This document shows positions 52,386-61,663 of a stretch of DNA of 64,000 nt, in pieces. Numbering within the stretch: the first letter of the stretch is position 1; every line of letters starts with the position of its first letter. Origin of the DNA: Actinoplanes subtropicus (GTDB lineage: Bacteria; Actinomycetota; Actinomycetes; Mycobacteriales; Micromonosporaceae); NCBI RefSeq assembly GCF_000721705.1, contig NZ_JOJL01000004.1:537617-601616 (forward strand). Direction: 5' to 3'. A program made the translations under genes and the position numbers. Below the pieces are notes generated by a model. That model ran no database searches. It saw nothing but the letters and a program-made list of their open reading frames with translations, and had not been told where the DNA came from.

Positions 52386-53092
52386 GCTCCCCGCCGCCCT
52401 TCGGGGGAGATCTCGGAGATGGCGGACGGGGCGGCGATCTGGGCCGCCAGGTGGCCCGCGCCGTAGCCGTTGTCGATGTTCACCACGGCCACGCCCGGGG
52501 CGCAGGCGTTGAGCATCGTCAACAGGGCGGCCAGCCCCTCGAAGGCGGCGCCGTACCCCACCGACGTCGGGACGGCGATCACCGGCGCGGAGATCAGGCC
52601 GGCCACCACGCCGGGGAGGGCGCCGTCCATCCCGGCCACCACCACGACCGCTCGCGCCCGGCGCAACAGGTCCAGGTGGGAGAGCACGCGATGGAGCCCG
52701 GCCACGCCCACGTCGACCACCAAGTCCGCGGCTCGGCCCAGGTAGCGGGTGGTCAGCAGGGCCTCCCGGGCGACCGGCAGGTCCGAGGTGCCGGCGGCCA
52801 GGACCACGACCGGCCCGCCGCTCGGCGCCGGCGAAACGGGCGGCCAGGCGAGCAGGCCCGCCGACGGGTCGTGGAAGGCATCGGGCAGGACGTCGAGAAT
52901 CGCGACGGCGTGGGCCGGGGTGGCCCGGGTGAAGAGGGTGACCATGTCGGGCCGCGAGCGCACCGCGGCCGCGATGCCGGCGACCTGCGAAGGGGTCTTG
53001 CCGGCGCAGTAGACGGCCTCGGGATAGCCGCGCCGCCGCGCCCGATCCACATCAAGGTCCGCAAAGGACGAAATATCGGAAATGTCGGTCAC
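52382..53092 (-). CDS. larB: LarB, nicotinic acid adenine dinucleotide carboxylase/hydrolase
   Basis: 236 residues. PurE-like C-terminal domain with AAGTSDLPVAREAL, VVVVAGMDGALPGVVAGL and PTSVGYGAAFEGLAALLTML plus NIDNGYGAG. LarB carboxylates the pyridine ring of NaAD and cleaves the phosphoanhydride, the first step to the pincer cofactor. GTG start overlaps the larE stop in GTGA. Confidence 0.94.
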   Translation of the reverse strand: MTDISDISSFADLDVDRARRRGYPEAVYCAGKTPSQVAGIAAAVRSRPDMVTLFTRATPAHAVAILDVLPDAFHDPSAGLLAWPPVSPAPSGGPVVVLAAGTSDLPVAREALLTTRYLGRAADLVVDVGVAGLHRVLSHLDLLRRARAVVVVAGMDGALPGVVAGLISAPVIAVPTSVGYGAAFEGLAALLTMLNACAPGVAVVNIDNGYGAGHLAAQIAAPSAISEISPEGRRGA

Positions 53093-53943
53093 TCTGCAGC
53101 CTCGCCAATCGCCGCTTGGGTGAAGGCTCCCGATTGGATGCCGGCCAGATCGAGGGTCACATAGCGGAAACCGGCGGCCGTGACCGCCTCGTGGATCCGG
53201 GAGCGCAGCGGCTCGGCGGCGGCCCGGGGCAGGTCGTCCGGCGGCAGTTCCACCCGGGCCACGTCGCCGTGGTGGCGTACCCGCAGATCGGCGAAGCCCA
53301 GGCGGCGGAGCGCGGCCTCGGCCTGCTCGATCTGGCTCAGCTTGCGGGGGAGCACCGCCGAGAAATGCGGGATGCGGGAGGCCAGGCAGGGCGCGGCCGG
53401 CTTGTCGGCGCTGGACAGGGCGAACGAGCGGGCGATCCGGCGCACGTCCGCCTTGGTCAGCCCGGCCGTGGCCAGCGGAGTCAGCACCCCGTGCGCGGTG
53501 GCCGCCCGCGAGCCCGGGCGGTCGTCCCGGCGTACGTCATCGGCATTTTCGCCGTAAGCTATCGCGTCCAGTCCGTGCTCGGCCACGACGGACGCGTCGA
53601 TCCGGGTGAACAGCTCGTCCTTGCAGTGGAAGCAGCGGTCCGGGCCGTTCGCGCGATACTCCGGGCGGTCACCCTCGTGCGTCGCCACCTCGATCAGGGG
53701 CACGCCGATCTGGTCGGCCACCGCGTGGGCGGCGGTGCGCTCGTCGGCGGCCAGGCTGGGGGAGACACCCAGGAGAGCGACGACCCGGCCGGGGCCGAGC
53801 GCCCGGGCCGCCAGCGCCAGCAGCACCGACGAATCGACGCCGCCGGAGAACGCCACCCCCAGGCGCCGCACCCCGGAAAGCTGCCGCGCCACGGCGGCGA
53901 CGGCCTCGTCGGCTTCGGCAGTGGCGAGATCGGAGTCGCTCAT
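53089..53943 (-). CDS. larE: LarE, ATP-dependent sulfur transferase of nickel-pincer cofactor synthesis
   Basis: 284 residues from ATG 53943 (ATG 53952 also possible). PP-loop AFSGGVDSSVLL binds ATP; YGENADDVRRDDRPG follows. Cysteines at ~104 and ~107 (DRCFHCKDE) and ~186 (APCLASRIP): the last corresponds to the sulfur-donor Cys region, and three cysteines suggest the [4Fe-4S] type of LarE, an inference. Adds sulfur to the pyridinium dicarboxylate. First gene of the operon, behind the composite operator. Confidence 0.93.
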   Translation of the reverse strand: MSDSDLATAEADEAVAAVARQLSGVRRLGVAFSGGVDSSVLLALAARALGPGRVVALLGVSPSLAADERTAAHAVADQIGVPLIEVATHEGDRPEYRANGPDRCFHCKDELFTRIDASVVAEHGLDAIAYGENADDVRRDDRPGSRAATAHGVLTPLATAGLTKADVRRIARSFALSSADKPAAPCLASRIPHFSAVLPRKLSQIEQAEAALRRLGFADLRVRHHGDVARVELPPDDLPRAAAEPLRSRIHEAVTAAGFRYVTLDLAGIQSGAFTQAAIGEAAE

Positions 53944-53976
53944 GACGGCCATTGCACGCCGGAAGCCCCGGTGATC

Positions 53977-53999
53977 GGCAAGCGGTTGCCACAAGTTGC
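53977..53999 (-). promoter_or_regulatory. composite LacI-type operator pointing into larE
   Basis: On the minus strand: GCAAC, TTG, then TGGCAACCGCTTGCC. The 15-base core is identical to the uxaC copy, the half-site has the same spacing, and the distance to the start (33 bases from ATG 53943) nearly equals the uxaC distance (32). Confidence 0.78.
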
Positions 54000-54001
54000 G
54001 C

Positions 54002-54817
54002 TCACGGCCGCCACACCACGATCTCGACGTCGCCCAGCTGCTCGGCGAACCGCCCCGCCGGCGCGGCCGCCCGCAGCACCTTGCGCAGGTCGGCGTCGAA
54101 TTCCTCGAGGCGCGCCCCGAGCAGGTGCGGCGTGGATCCGGAGAGCGAGTAGACCGAGGAGACAACCTCATCGGCCGTACGCTCGACCACACCCATCGGG
54201 ACGAACCGGCGACGCGGCCCGGCCCAGCCCTCGGCCCGCATGACGTCCTCCTCGCCGGAGCGTCCCTCGTCCGGCAGGGTGCCGCGCCCGGCCCGCCGCT
54301 CGGGCCCGAGATACGCCCGGACGAGCGCGCCGATCTCCTCCCACGGCGGCCGGGGAAAGGGCAGCGGACCGGTCGGCGGTACGCCCTGGTGGGTGCCCGC
54401 CCCGATGTGCACCCACGCCCCGCCCGGCTCGAGCATGCCGCGGCCGGCGCGGGCCACCGCGTGCTGGTCCATCCAGTGGAAGGACTGCGCGAAGGTCAGC
54501 ACCCGGAACCTACCCAGGTCGGCCGGCAACTCCTCGGCGCGCAGGCACCGCCACTCGATCTCCGGGGCGCGCGCACGGGCCACCTCGATCATCCCCGGGT
54601 CGGCATCGACACCGACGGCCCCGGCGAAGAGCGGCGCGAGCACCGTGGTCAGCGAGCCGGGCCCGCACCCGACGTCGAGCAGCCGCCCGCCGCCGTCGAG
54701 GCCGAGCTCGTCCCGGACCGCGCCGGCCAGCGCCGGCGGATAGGGCACCCGGCCGGCCACGTAGTGCGGCGCGCTGCCGGCGTAGAGGGTCTCGTCCCAC
54801 TTCCACGACCAGCTCAC
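54002..54817 (-). CDS. class I SAM-dependent methyltransferase
   Basis: 271 residues. Motif I LLDVGCGPGSLTTVLA, acidic VGVDADPGMI, and LTFAQSFHWMDQHAVARAG, then LEPGGAWVHIGAG. The SFHWMD segment resembles the ubiE/trans-aconitate-type group. Substrate unknown. Lies nine bases after the GH15 remnant on the same strand; larE operon follows downstream with its own operator. Confidence 0.86.
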   Translation of the reverse strand: MSWSWKWDETLYAGSAPHYVAGRVPYPPALAGAVRDELGLDGGGRLLDVGCGPGSLTTVLAPLFAGAVGVDADPGMIEVARARAPEIEWRCLRAEELPADLGRFRVLTFAQSFHWMDQHAVARAGRGMLEPGGAWVHIGAGTHQGVPPTGPLPFPRPPWEEIGALVRAYLGPERRAGRGTLPDEGRSGEEDVMRAEGWAGPRRRFVPMGVVERTADEVVSSVYSLSGSTPHLLGARLEEFDADLRKVLRAAAPAGRFAEQLGDVEIVVWRP

Positions 54818-54826
54818 CCGCCCACG

Positions 54827-55810
<984 letters not shown>

Positions 55811-55861
55811 GAGCGATTGCCGCGAGCCGTTTCACGGTCGGCTGTGTTCTCGAAGAACAGG

Positions 55862-55895
55862 CGGACGATCAAGCGCAGCCGGACGATCAAGCGCA
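55862..55895. repeat. two 16-base direct repeats at the GH15 break
   Basis: CGGACGATCAAGCGCA occurs at 55862 and again at 55880 (period 18), followed by a decayed copy. Located ~50 bases beyond the truncated GH15 end. Confidence 0.85.
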
Positions 55896-56005
55896 TGCGG
55901 GCGATCGGGACGTGCCACCCATCGATCACGAATCCGCGTTCGAGGCGGGTCTGGCCCTCATCCTCGGCGGCCTGGTCGCTCGGACAGGTCCGGCAGAATG
56001 ACGTG

Positions 56006-56347
56006 ATGACGCCATTCGATGCGGGCTCCGAGCCCGTCTATTACGTGGTCGAGATGACCGTGCCCTTCACCTCGCTGGCGGAGGCGCAGGCCAAAGCCGC
56101 GGAGCCCCTGGCCGAGCACGTCAGGCTGACGACGGATCTGCATCGTGCGGGGGAGGTGCTGATGGCCGGTGCCTTCCTGGAGCCCGACGCCCAGGACGGC
56201 TACCTGCGGACGATGGCCGTCTGCCGCAGCCGGGAGGCCGCCGATCGCTTCGTGGCCGGCGACCCGTTCGTTCGGAACGGGACCGTGGTCGACCACCGCG
56301 TCCGCGCGTGGGCCAACCTGTTCGCGGGGCCGCGCCCGGCAAGCTGA
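56006..56347 (+). CDS. YCII-related domain protein
   Basis: 113 residues from ATG 56006 (GTG 56003 also in frame). Ferredoxin-like YciI fold: VYYVVEMTVPF, helix EAQAKAAEPLAEHVRLTTDLH, GEVLMAGAFLEPDAQDGYLRTM, then REAADRFVAGDPFVRNGTV. Members bind or convert small aromatic/lactone compounds; role unknown. Convergent with the ABC permease gene. Confidence 0.8.
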   Translation: MTPFDAGSEPVYYVVEMTVPFTSLAEAQAKAAEPLAEHVRLTTDLHRAGEVLMAGAFLEPDAQDGYLRTMAVCRSREAADRFVAGDPFVRNGTVVDHRVRAWANLFAGPRPAS

Positions 56348-56366
56348 GTGCGGCCCCGCGTGACGG

Positions 56367-57281
56367 TCACCCCTTGACCGAGCCGGCCAGCAGCCCGCGG
56401 ACGAAGTAGCGCTGGAGCAGCACGAACACCACGACCGGCACCAGGATGGAGACGAACGCCCCGGCCGACAGCAGTTGCCAGGCCGTGCCCCGGGTGCCGC
56501 TCAGGTTGGCCAGGGCCAGGGTGATCGGGGCGACCTCGTTGCCGCCGCCCGCGAACACCAGGGCGACCAGCAGGTCGTTCCACACCCAGAGGAACTGGAA
56601 GATGCCGAACGCCGCCAGCGCCGGGGTGAGCAGCGGCAGCATCACCTTGAAGAAGATCGACACGTGGCCGGCGCCGTCCACCCGGGCGGCCTCGATCAGG
56701 CCGGCCGGCACCTCGCGCATGAAGTTGTGCAGGAGGTAGATGGCCAGCGGCAGCGCGAACGTCGAGTGGGCCAGCCACAGGGTCCAGAACGTGCCGGTGA
56801 TGTGCATGTGCACGAAGATCTCGAGCACCGGGATCAGCGTGATCTGCAATGGGACGATCTGCAACGCGAAGATCGTGATGAACAGGAAGTTCTTCCCGGG
56901 GAAGTTGATCCAGGCGAAGGCGTACGCGGCCAGCGACGCCAGCGCCAGCGGGATGAGCACCGCCGGGATGCAGATGACCAGCGAGTTGACGAAGAAGTCG
57001 GCCATGTTGACGCCGCCGTCCTCGCCGAACACGGACCGGTAGTTGTCCAGGGTCAGCTGCGGGTCGGCGAAGAACGTCCACCAGCCGGTGCGCTTGATCT
57101 TCGTCTCCGGGCGGAACGACGACACCAGCAGGCCGAACGTCGGGATGGTCCAGAGCACCGCGATGACGATCGCGGCCAGCGACGCCCACGGCGAGCTGAG
57201 CCGCTTCTTGGCGACGGCGGCGGCGCTGGGCCTGGTGGGGATCAGGTCGGATTCCGTCGCCAGCGGAGTAACGGCGGTCAT
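56367..57281 (-). CDS. alpha-glucoside-type ABC transporter permease (AglG/MalG type)
   Basis: 304 residues, six hydrophobic segments after a ~30-residue cytosolic tail. EAA loop: FMREVPAGLIEAARVDGAGHVSIFFKVMLPLL; ending QRYFVRGLLAGSVKG. ATG 57281 overlaps the AglF-type stop (ATGA). Long first extracytoplasmic loop (WWTFFADPQLTLDNYRSVFG) as in alpha-glucoside transporters. No ATPase in the cluster. Confidence 0.92.
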   Translation of the reverse strand: MTAVTPLATESDLIPTRPSAAAVAKKRLSSPWASLAAIVIAVLWTIPTFGLLVSSFRPETKIKRTGWWTFFADPQLTLDNYRSVFGEDGGVNMADFFVNSLVICIPAVLIPLALASLAAYAFAWINFPGKNFLFITIFALQIVPLQITLIPVLEIFVHMHITGTFWTLWLAHSTFALPLAIYLLHNFMREVPAGLIEAARVDGAGHVSIFFKVMLPLLTPALAAFGIFQFLWVWNDLLVALVFAGGGNEVAPITLALANLSGTRGTAWQLLSAGAFVSILVPVVVFVLLQRYFVRGLLAGSVKG

Positions 57282-58261
57282 CGTGCCTCCGATCGGCGAA
57301 CCTGCCGGATGTTGTACGCGACGACCGGGATGACCAGGATGAACAGCAGTACCGCGAGAGCGGCGCCGAGCCCCTGGTTGTCGGCCCGGAACGTCTGGCT
57401 GTAGAACTCGTTCGCCACCACGCTGGTCTTGAAGTTGCCGCCGGTCATCGTGCGGACGACGTCGAAGACCTTCAGCGTGCCGATGCCGATGGTGGTCAGC
57501 ACCACCACGATGGTCGGCCGGACGCTGGGCACCGTGATGTTCCGGAACATCGTCCAGGCGTTGACGCCGTCGAGCCGGGCGGCCTCGACGATGTCGTCCG
57601 GGATCGCCTTGATCGCCGCGGACAGCACGGTCATGGCGAAGCCGGCCTGGATCCAGATCATCACGATGATCAGCAGGAATGTGTTCAGCGGCGACTCGAT
57701 GAGCAGCTGGACCGGCTTGCCGCCGAGCCACACGATGACCTGGTTGATCAGGCCGATCTGCTTCACGTTCGCCTGGTCGGGGCGGTACTCGTACATGAAC
57801 TTCCAGATCACCGACGCCGCCACGAACGAAATGGACATCGGCAGGAAGATGAGTGCCTTCGCGAACGACTCGAATCGGGACTTGTCCACCAGAATGGCGT
57901 AGAGAAGGCCGATGCCGGTCGCCAGGAACGGCGTGATGACCACCCAGAGCACCGTGTTGCGCAGAACGGTGAGCTGATCGTCGTCGGTGAAGATGGTCTT
58001 GTAGTTGTCGATCCCGACGAACGCCTTGCCGGCGGCGTCGAAGAACGATTCATAGATCGTCCGGAGGCCGGGGTAGACCAGGCCGAACGTGAGCATCAGC
58101 ACGACGGGCAGCAGGTACAGGTACCCGACCCACTTCTCGTGCCGCTTGCCGCCGAGCCGGCCGGCGAAGAACAGGATGACCCCCATGACCGCGGCGAACA
58201 GCAGAAGGGCCGCGACCATTTGTAAGAGTTTTTCCGGGGTGGTGGAGGCGGTGTTGAACAC
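57278..58261 (-). CDS. alpha-glucoside-type ABC transporter permease (AglF/MalF type)
   Basis: 327 residues with an extra N-terminal helix (LQMVAALLLFAAVMGVILFFAG) before the usual six. EAA loop: IPDDIVEAARLDGVNAWTMFRNITVPSV. GTG start with GGAGG upstream. Similar to the AglF subunits of alpha-glucoside importers. Separated from the SBP gene by a strong hairpin that may lower its expression. Confidence 0.92.
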   Translation of the reverse strand: MFNTASTTPEKLLQMVAALLLFAAVMGVILFFAGRLGGKRHEKWVGYLYLLPVVLMLTFGLVYPGLRTIYESFFDAAGKAFVGIDNYKTIFTDDDQLTVLRNTVLWVVITPFLATGIGLLYAILVDKSRFESFAKALIFLPMSISFVAASVIWKFMYEYRPDQANVKQIGLINQVIVWLGGKPVQLLIESPLNTFLLIIVMIWIQAGFAMTVLSAAIKAIPDDIVEAARLDGVNAWTMFRNITVPSVRPTIVVVLTTIGIGTLKVFDVVRTMTGGNFKTSVVANEFYSQTFRADNQGLGAALAVLLFILVIPVVAYNIRQVRRSEAR

Positions 58262-58303
58262 GCGACCCGTACCTCCTTCGTGCTGGAGAGGTGAAGAGGC
58301 GAA

Positions 58304-58338
58304 GGCCGGCCGGGAGAACGGTGCCCTCCCGGCCGGCC
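58304..58338 (-). terminator. intercistronic hairpin between SBP and permease genes
   Basis: GGCCGGCCGGGAG (58304-58316) pairs perfectly with CTCCCGGCCGGCC (58326-58338) around a 9-base loop. It directly follows the SBP stop at 58357 on the minus strand. Such stem-loops usually give more SBP than permease mRNA. Confidence 0.8.
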
Positions 58339-58356
58339 CCTGGTGGAGCTATCAGA

Positions 58357-59727
58357 TCACTTCGGCCAAGACTTTTCGATGTTGTCGACCGTCGTCTTGG
58401 TGTCCTGCCCGGTGATCCAGGCGGTCGCCTGCTTCCAGAACGAGTCCGAGCCGACCGCGGCGGGCATCTGGTCCGAGCCGTCGAAGCGGAACGTCGCCTT
58501 CGGGTCGGACAGGATCGACGCCGCGAGCTTGTCGATCGGGCTGGTCAGGTTGGCCTGGTCGAGACCCTTGTTGGCGCTCACCCAGCCGCTGCCCTGCTTG
58601 GCCTTGATGTTGGCCCAGGTGTCCGAGGACAGGTAGGTCTGGAACGCCTTGACCTCGGGCCGGTCGGCGAAGGAGAGCACGAACTCGCCACCGCCGAGCA
58701 CCGGCTTGGTGGAGGCGTCCTTGCCCGGCAGGTAGAACGCGAAGACGTCGCCGTCCTGGGCCACCTTCTTGTCCTTCGGCCAGTTCGCCGCGTAGAAGCT
58801 GGCCTGGCGGTGCATCATGCAGGTGCCGTCGAGGATCGGCAGGCCGCCGTCCTGGAAGGTGGTCGACGCGATGCTCTTGACGTCGCCGAGGCCGCCGTTG
58901 ACGTAGGCGGGATTCTTCAGGTATGCGCCGACCGCGTCCAGGGCCGCCGTCGACTCGGGGCCGTTGAACGGGATCTGGTGGTTGACCCACTTGTCGTACG
59001 TCTCCGGCCCGTAGAGCCGGAGCATGAAGTCCTCCATCCAGTCGGTGACCGGCCAGCCGGTGGCGTCACCGGAGGCGATGCCGGCGCACCACGGCATCTT
59101 CTTGTCGGCGACCATCTTGTCGCTGAGCGCCTTCAGCTCGTCGAGCGTGGTCGGGATCTGGTAGTTGCCCTCCTTGAAGTCGGCCGGCGAATACCACACC
59201 AGCGACTTCACGCTCGCGCCCAGCGGCGCGGCGTAGAACTTGCCGTCGACCGTGCCGTACGCCTTCCAGTCCTTGCTCCAGAACTTGTCGACGTTCGCCT
59301 CGGTCTCGGGCGGCGCGGCGACCGCCTTGCCGGTGGCCACGAGCTGCTTGAGCAGACCGGGCTGCGGCACGATGGCGAGGTCGGGCGGGTTGCCCGCCTT
59401 CGCGCGGACCAGGATCTGGGTCTCGAAGGACTTGTCGCCGTCGTACTTGACCGTGACGCCGGTGCACTGCTCGAATGGCTTGTACGAGTTGATGTGCGGG
59501 GTGTCCTCCGGGGTGACGATACCGGTGTAAATGGAAACCGTCTTGCCCTTGAGATCACCGAATTTGGTGTATGGCGCGCAGTCGATCGCTGACGCCGACG
59601 CGCCGGATGACCCGCTGCTTCCGGAATCCTTGCTGCCGCCGCAGGCTGCCACGCTGAAGATCAGCCCGGCGCTCAGCGTGCTGGCCAGCACGACCCGCGA
59701 ACGCGGGCTCGTGGGTTGTCCGAACAT
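58357..59727 (-). CDS. alpha-glucoside-type ABC transporter substrate-binding lipoprotein (AglE-like)
   Basis: 456 residues. Lipobox SVAACGG (Cys29), Ser/Gly linker, then a MalE-like domain: KTVSIYTGIVTPEDTPHINS, NPPDLAIVPQPGLLKQLVA, SLVWYSPADFKEGNYQIP and MPWCAGIASGDATGWPVTDW. The last block is typical of AglE/ThuE-type alpha-glucoside or trehalose binding proteins. ATG 59727 has GGGAG upstream. First gene of the three-gene operon. Confidence 0.92.
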   Translation of the reverse strand: MFGQPTSPRSRVVLASTLSAGLIFSVAACGGSKDSGSSGSSGASASAIDCAPYTKFGDLKGKTVSIYTGIVTPEDTPHINSYKPFEQCTGVTVKYDGDKSFETQILVRAKAGNPPDLAIVPQPGLLKQLVATGKAVAAPPETEANVDKFWSKDWKAYGTVDGKFYAAPLGASVKSLVWYSPADFKEGNYQIPTTLDELKALSDKMVADKKMPWCAGIASGDATGWPVTDWMEDFMLRLYGPETYDKWVNHQIPFNGPESTAALDAVGAYLKNPAYVNGGLGDVKSIASTTFQDGGLPILDGTCMMHRQASFYAANWPKDKKVAQDGDVFAFYLPGKDASTKPVLGGGEFVLSFADRPEVKAFQTYLSSDTWANIKAKQGSGWVSANKGLDQANLTSPIDKLAASILSDPKATFRFDGSDQMPAAVGSDSFWKQATAWITGQDTKTTVDNIEKSWPK

Positions 59728-59877
59728 ACCGCTCCCTATGTCAAATCGCGCCTCCGACATCCGAAGACGTCGCCGTCCGAAGCGCTACTTGGCTCACAGT
59801 CAAGTGGTGACCGGCACGTTGCGCAATGATTTCCGCTTGATCGACTCGGTAACGATACGGCAGCGGTGACCCGGGGC

Positions 59878-59893
59878 CCTTAACCGGTTAAGG
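59878..59893. promoter_or_regulatory. 16-base perfect palindrome upstream of the AglE-like gene
   Basis: CCTTAACCGGTTAAGG is self-complementary and AT-richer than its surroundings. It is 150 bases upstream of the SBP start, at a distance suitable for an operator or activator site. Regulator unknown. Confidence 0.6.
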
Positions 59894-59957
59894 AGAATCG
59901 CAGGTCAGGCGCGCATTGGCCCCAAGGAGACCCTAGACGCGAAGCGGCCGCCCCGCT

Positions 59958-59976
59958 CGGATATCTGGGATATCCG
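59958..59976. terminator. inverted repeat downstream of ugd
   Basis: CGGATATC and GATATCCG pair around TGG. It lies 43 bases after the ugd stop in the 292-base gap before the AglE-like gene, so it may end ugd transcription or act as a second operator. Nothing else coding is seen in the gap. Confidence 0.45.
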
Positions 59977-60019
59977 GTGGGACGGCCGGTGTCCTGCCCA
60001 AATCGGGCTTATCGGGAAC

Positions 60020-61384
60020 TCAGCCCGAGACCGCCAGATATTTGTAGCCGAGGCGCCCCATCCGCTCGCTGTCCAGCACGTGCCGGCCGTCCAGCAGGAT
60101 CGGCGTACGCATCAATCCGACGAACTTGCCCCAGTCCAGCTCGAGGTACTGCGCCCACTTGGTGACCAGCACCACCGCGTCGCAGTCGTCGAAGAGCCCG
60201 TCGAGCGTCTCGCAGAGGTACGGTGCGAGCTCGGGTTGCTCCCGGCGGAACCGCTCGGCGGCCACCGGGTCGTGCAGCCGCACCCGGGCGCCCCGGGCCA
60301 GCAGCATCTGGGCGATGTCGACCGCGGGGGAGTCGCGCAGGTCGTCGGTGTTCGGCTTGAACGCGATGCCGAGCAGGCCAATCTTGCGGCCCTTGAGGAT
60401 GCGCAGCTCGTCCTGCAGCCGCTCCACGGCCGCGGCGCGCTGCCGGTCGTTGACCTCGCGGGCCGCCTTCACGATCGGCATCTCGAGCTTGTACTCGCCG
60501 GCGGTCGCGATCAGTGCCTTGGTGTCCTTGCCGAAGCAGGAGCCACCCCAGCCCACGCCGGGCTCGAGGAAGCGGGAGCCGATCCGCTGGTCGAGGCCGA
60601 TGCCGCGGGCCACCTCGGTGATGTCCGCGCCGACCTTGCCGGCCAGCTGGCCGATCTCGTTCACAAAGCTGATCTTCAGGGCCAGGAACGCGTTGGCCGC
60701 ATACTTGATCAGCTCGGCCGAGGCCAGGTCGGTGGAGACCAGCGGGACCGCGCCGGTGTCGTCCGGGCGGGGCAGGAAGCTGGGCGCCGTGAACGTCTGG
60801 TTGATGATCGGCCGGTAGAGGTGGTTGAGCACCTCGAGGCTGCGCGGATTGTCCGAGCCGATGACGATGCGGTCCGGGTAGAGGGTGTCGTGGATCGCGT
60901 TGCCCTCGCGCAGGAACTCCGGATTCGACGCGACCGAGAATTCGCAGCCGGCCGGGCGGTCGGCGCGGTCGGCGAAGGACTCGCGGAGAATCGCGTCCAC
61001 CCAGTTGCCGCTGCCGATCGGGACCGTCGACTTGTTCACCACCACGGTGAAGGTGTGGTCGAGGTTGCGGGCCACGCTCTCCGCGGCCGAGCGCAGGTAG
61101 CGCAGGTCGGGGCTGCCGTCCTCGGCCGAGGGGGTCTGCACGGCGACGAACACCACGTCGGCGCCGGGCACCGCCTCGGCGTAGCTGGTGGTGAAGGTCA
61201 GGTTGGCGGCGGCCTCGGCGAGAAGGTCCTCCATGCCCGGCTCGTAGATCGGGCACTTGCCGGCCGTGAGCATGTCGACCTTGTTCCGGTCCAGGTCGAC
61301 GCAGGTCACCTGATGCCCGAGGAACGCCAGGCTGACCCCGGTCGTGAGACCGACATAGCCCGTGCCGACAACGCAAACCCTCAT
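60020..61384 (-). CDS. ugd: UDP-glucose 6-dehydrogenase
   Basis: 454 residues. NAD-binding start VCVVGTGYVGLTTGVSLAFLG, VNKSTVPIGSG, ASNPEFLREGNAI, and the catalytic Cys in GVGWGGSCFGKDTKAL. C-terminal domain GIAFKPNTDDLRDSPA and VVLVTKW. Makes UDP-glucuronate for polysaccharide or glycolipid synthesis. ATG 61384 follows GAGGAG. Whether its product feeds the uronate pathway is unknown; they need not be linked. Confidence 0.95.
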   Translation of the reverse strand: MRVCVVGTGYVGLTTGVSLAFLGHQVTCVDLDRNKVDMLTAGKCPIYEPGMEDLLAEAAANLTFTTSYAEAVPGADVVFVAVQTPSAEDGSPDLRYLRSAAESVARNLDHTFTVVVNKSTVPIGSGNWVDAILRESFADRADRPAGCEFSVASNPEFLREGNAIHDTLYPDRIVIGSDNPRSLEVLNHLYRPIINQTFTAPSFLPRPDDTGAVPLVSTDLASAELIKYAANAFLALKISFVNEIGQLAGKVGADITEVARGIGLDQRIGSRFLEPGVGWGGSCFGKDTKALIATAGEYKLEMPIVKAAREVNDRQRAAAVERLQDELRILKGRKIGLLGIAFKPNTDDLRDSPAVDIAQMLLARGARVRLHDPVAAERFRREQPELAPYLCETLDGLFDDCDAVVLVTKWAQYLELDWGKFVGLMRTPILLDGRHVLDSERMGRLGYKYLAVSG

Positions 61385-61620
61385 GAACCGCTCCTCATCC
61401 GGCCGTGGACAACGCCAGACTATACACAGAGTCGAAACATTACCTCCTGGGCTAAACGTCCGCTCGGTTGACGGAAGGTGTTCGCGCCATATCGGCGCGT
61501 TGCTGAACGTTTTTAAGCAATTGAGTGGCGCCAATTCTTAATGGTCGCCTTAAAAATCGCGCGATTGTCAACTTGGGGTTTCTGGCTCTTGACAGGGCGA
61601 TGACGCGGGGCCGACGCTTC

Positions 61621-61634
61621 TGGGAGCGCTCCCA
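61621..61634 (+). promoter_or_regulatory. CebR operator upstream of GH74 gene
   Basis: TGGGAGCGCTCCCA, a perfect match to the CebR (LacI-family, cellobiose-responsive) box of actinobacteria. It lies 29 bases before the ATG and 26 bases after a TTGACA (61589-61594) that could be the -35, so it would block initiation. The 279-base gap holds no gene. Confidence 0.85.
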
Positions 61635-61663
61635 TGTGAACGCCTGTCTATGAAAGGTGCCGG

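Noticed and set aside
60020..61384. ugd as part of the uronate catabolic system
   Set aside because: UDP-glucose dehydrogenase is biosynthetic, lacks the composite operator and is more than 7 kb from the lar genes.
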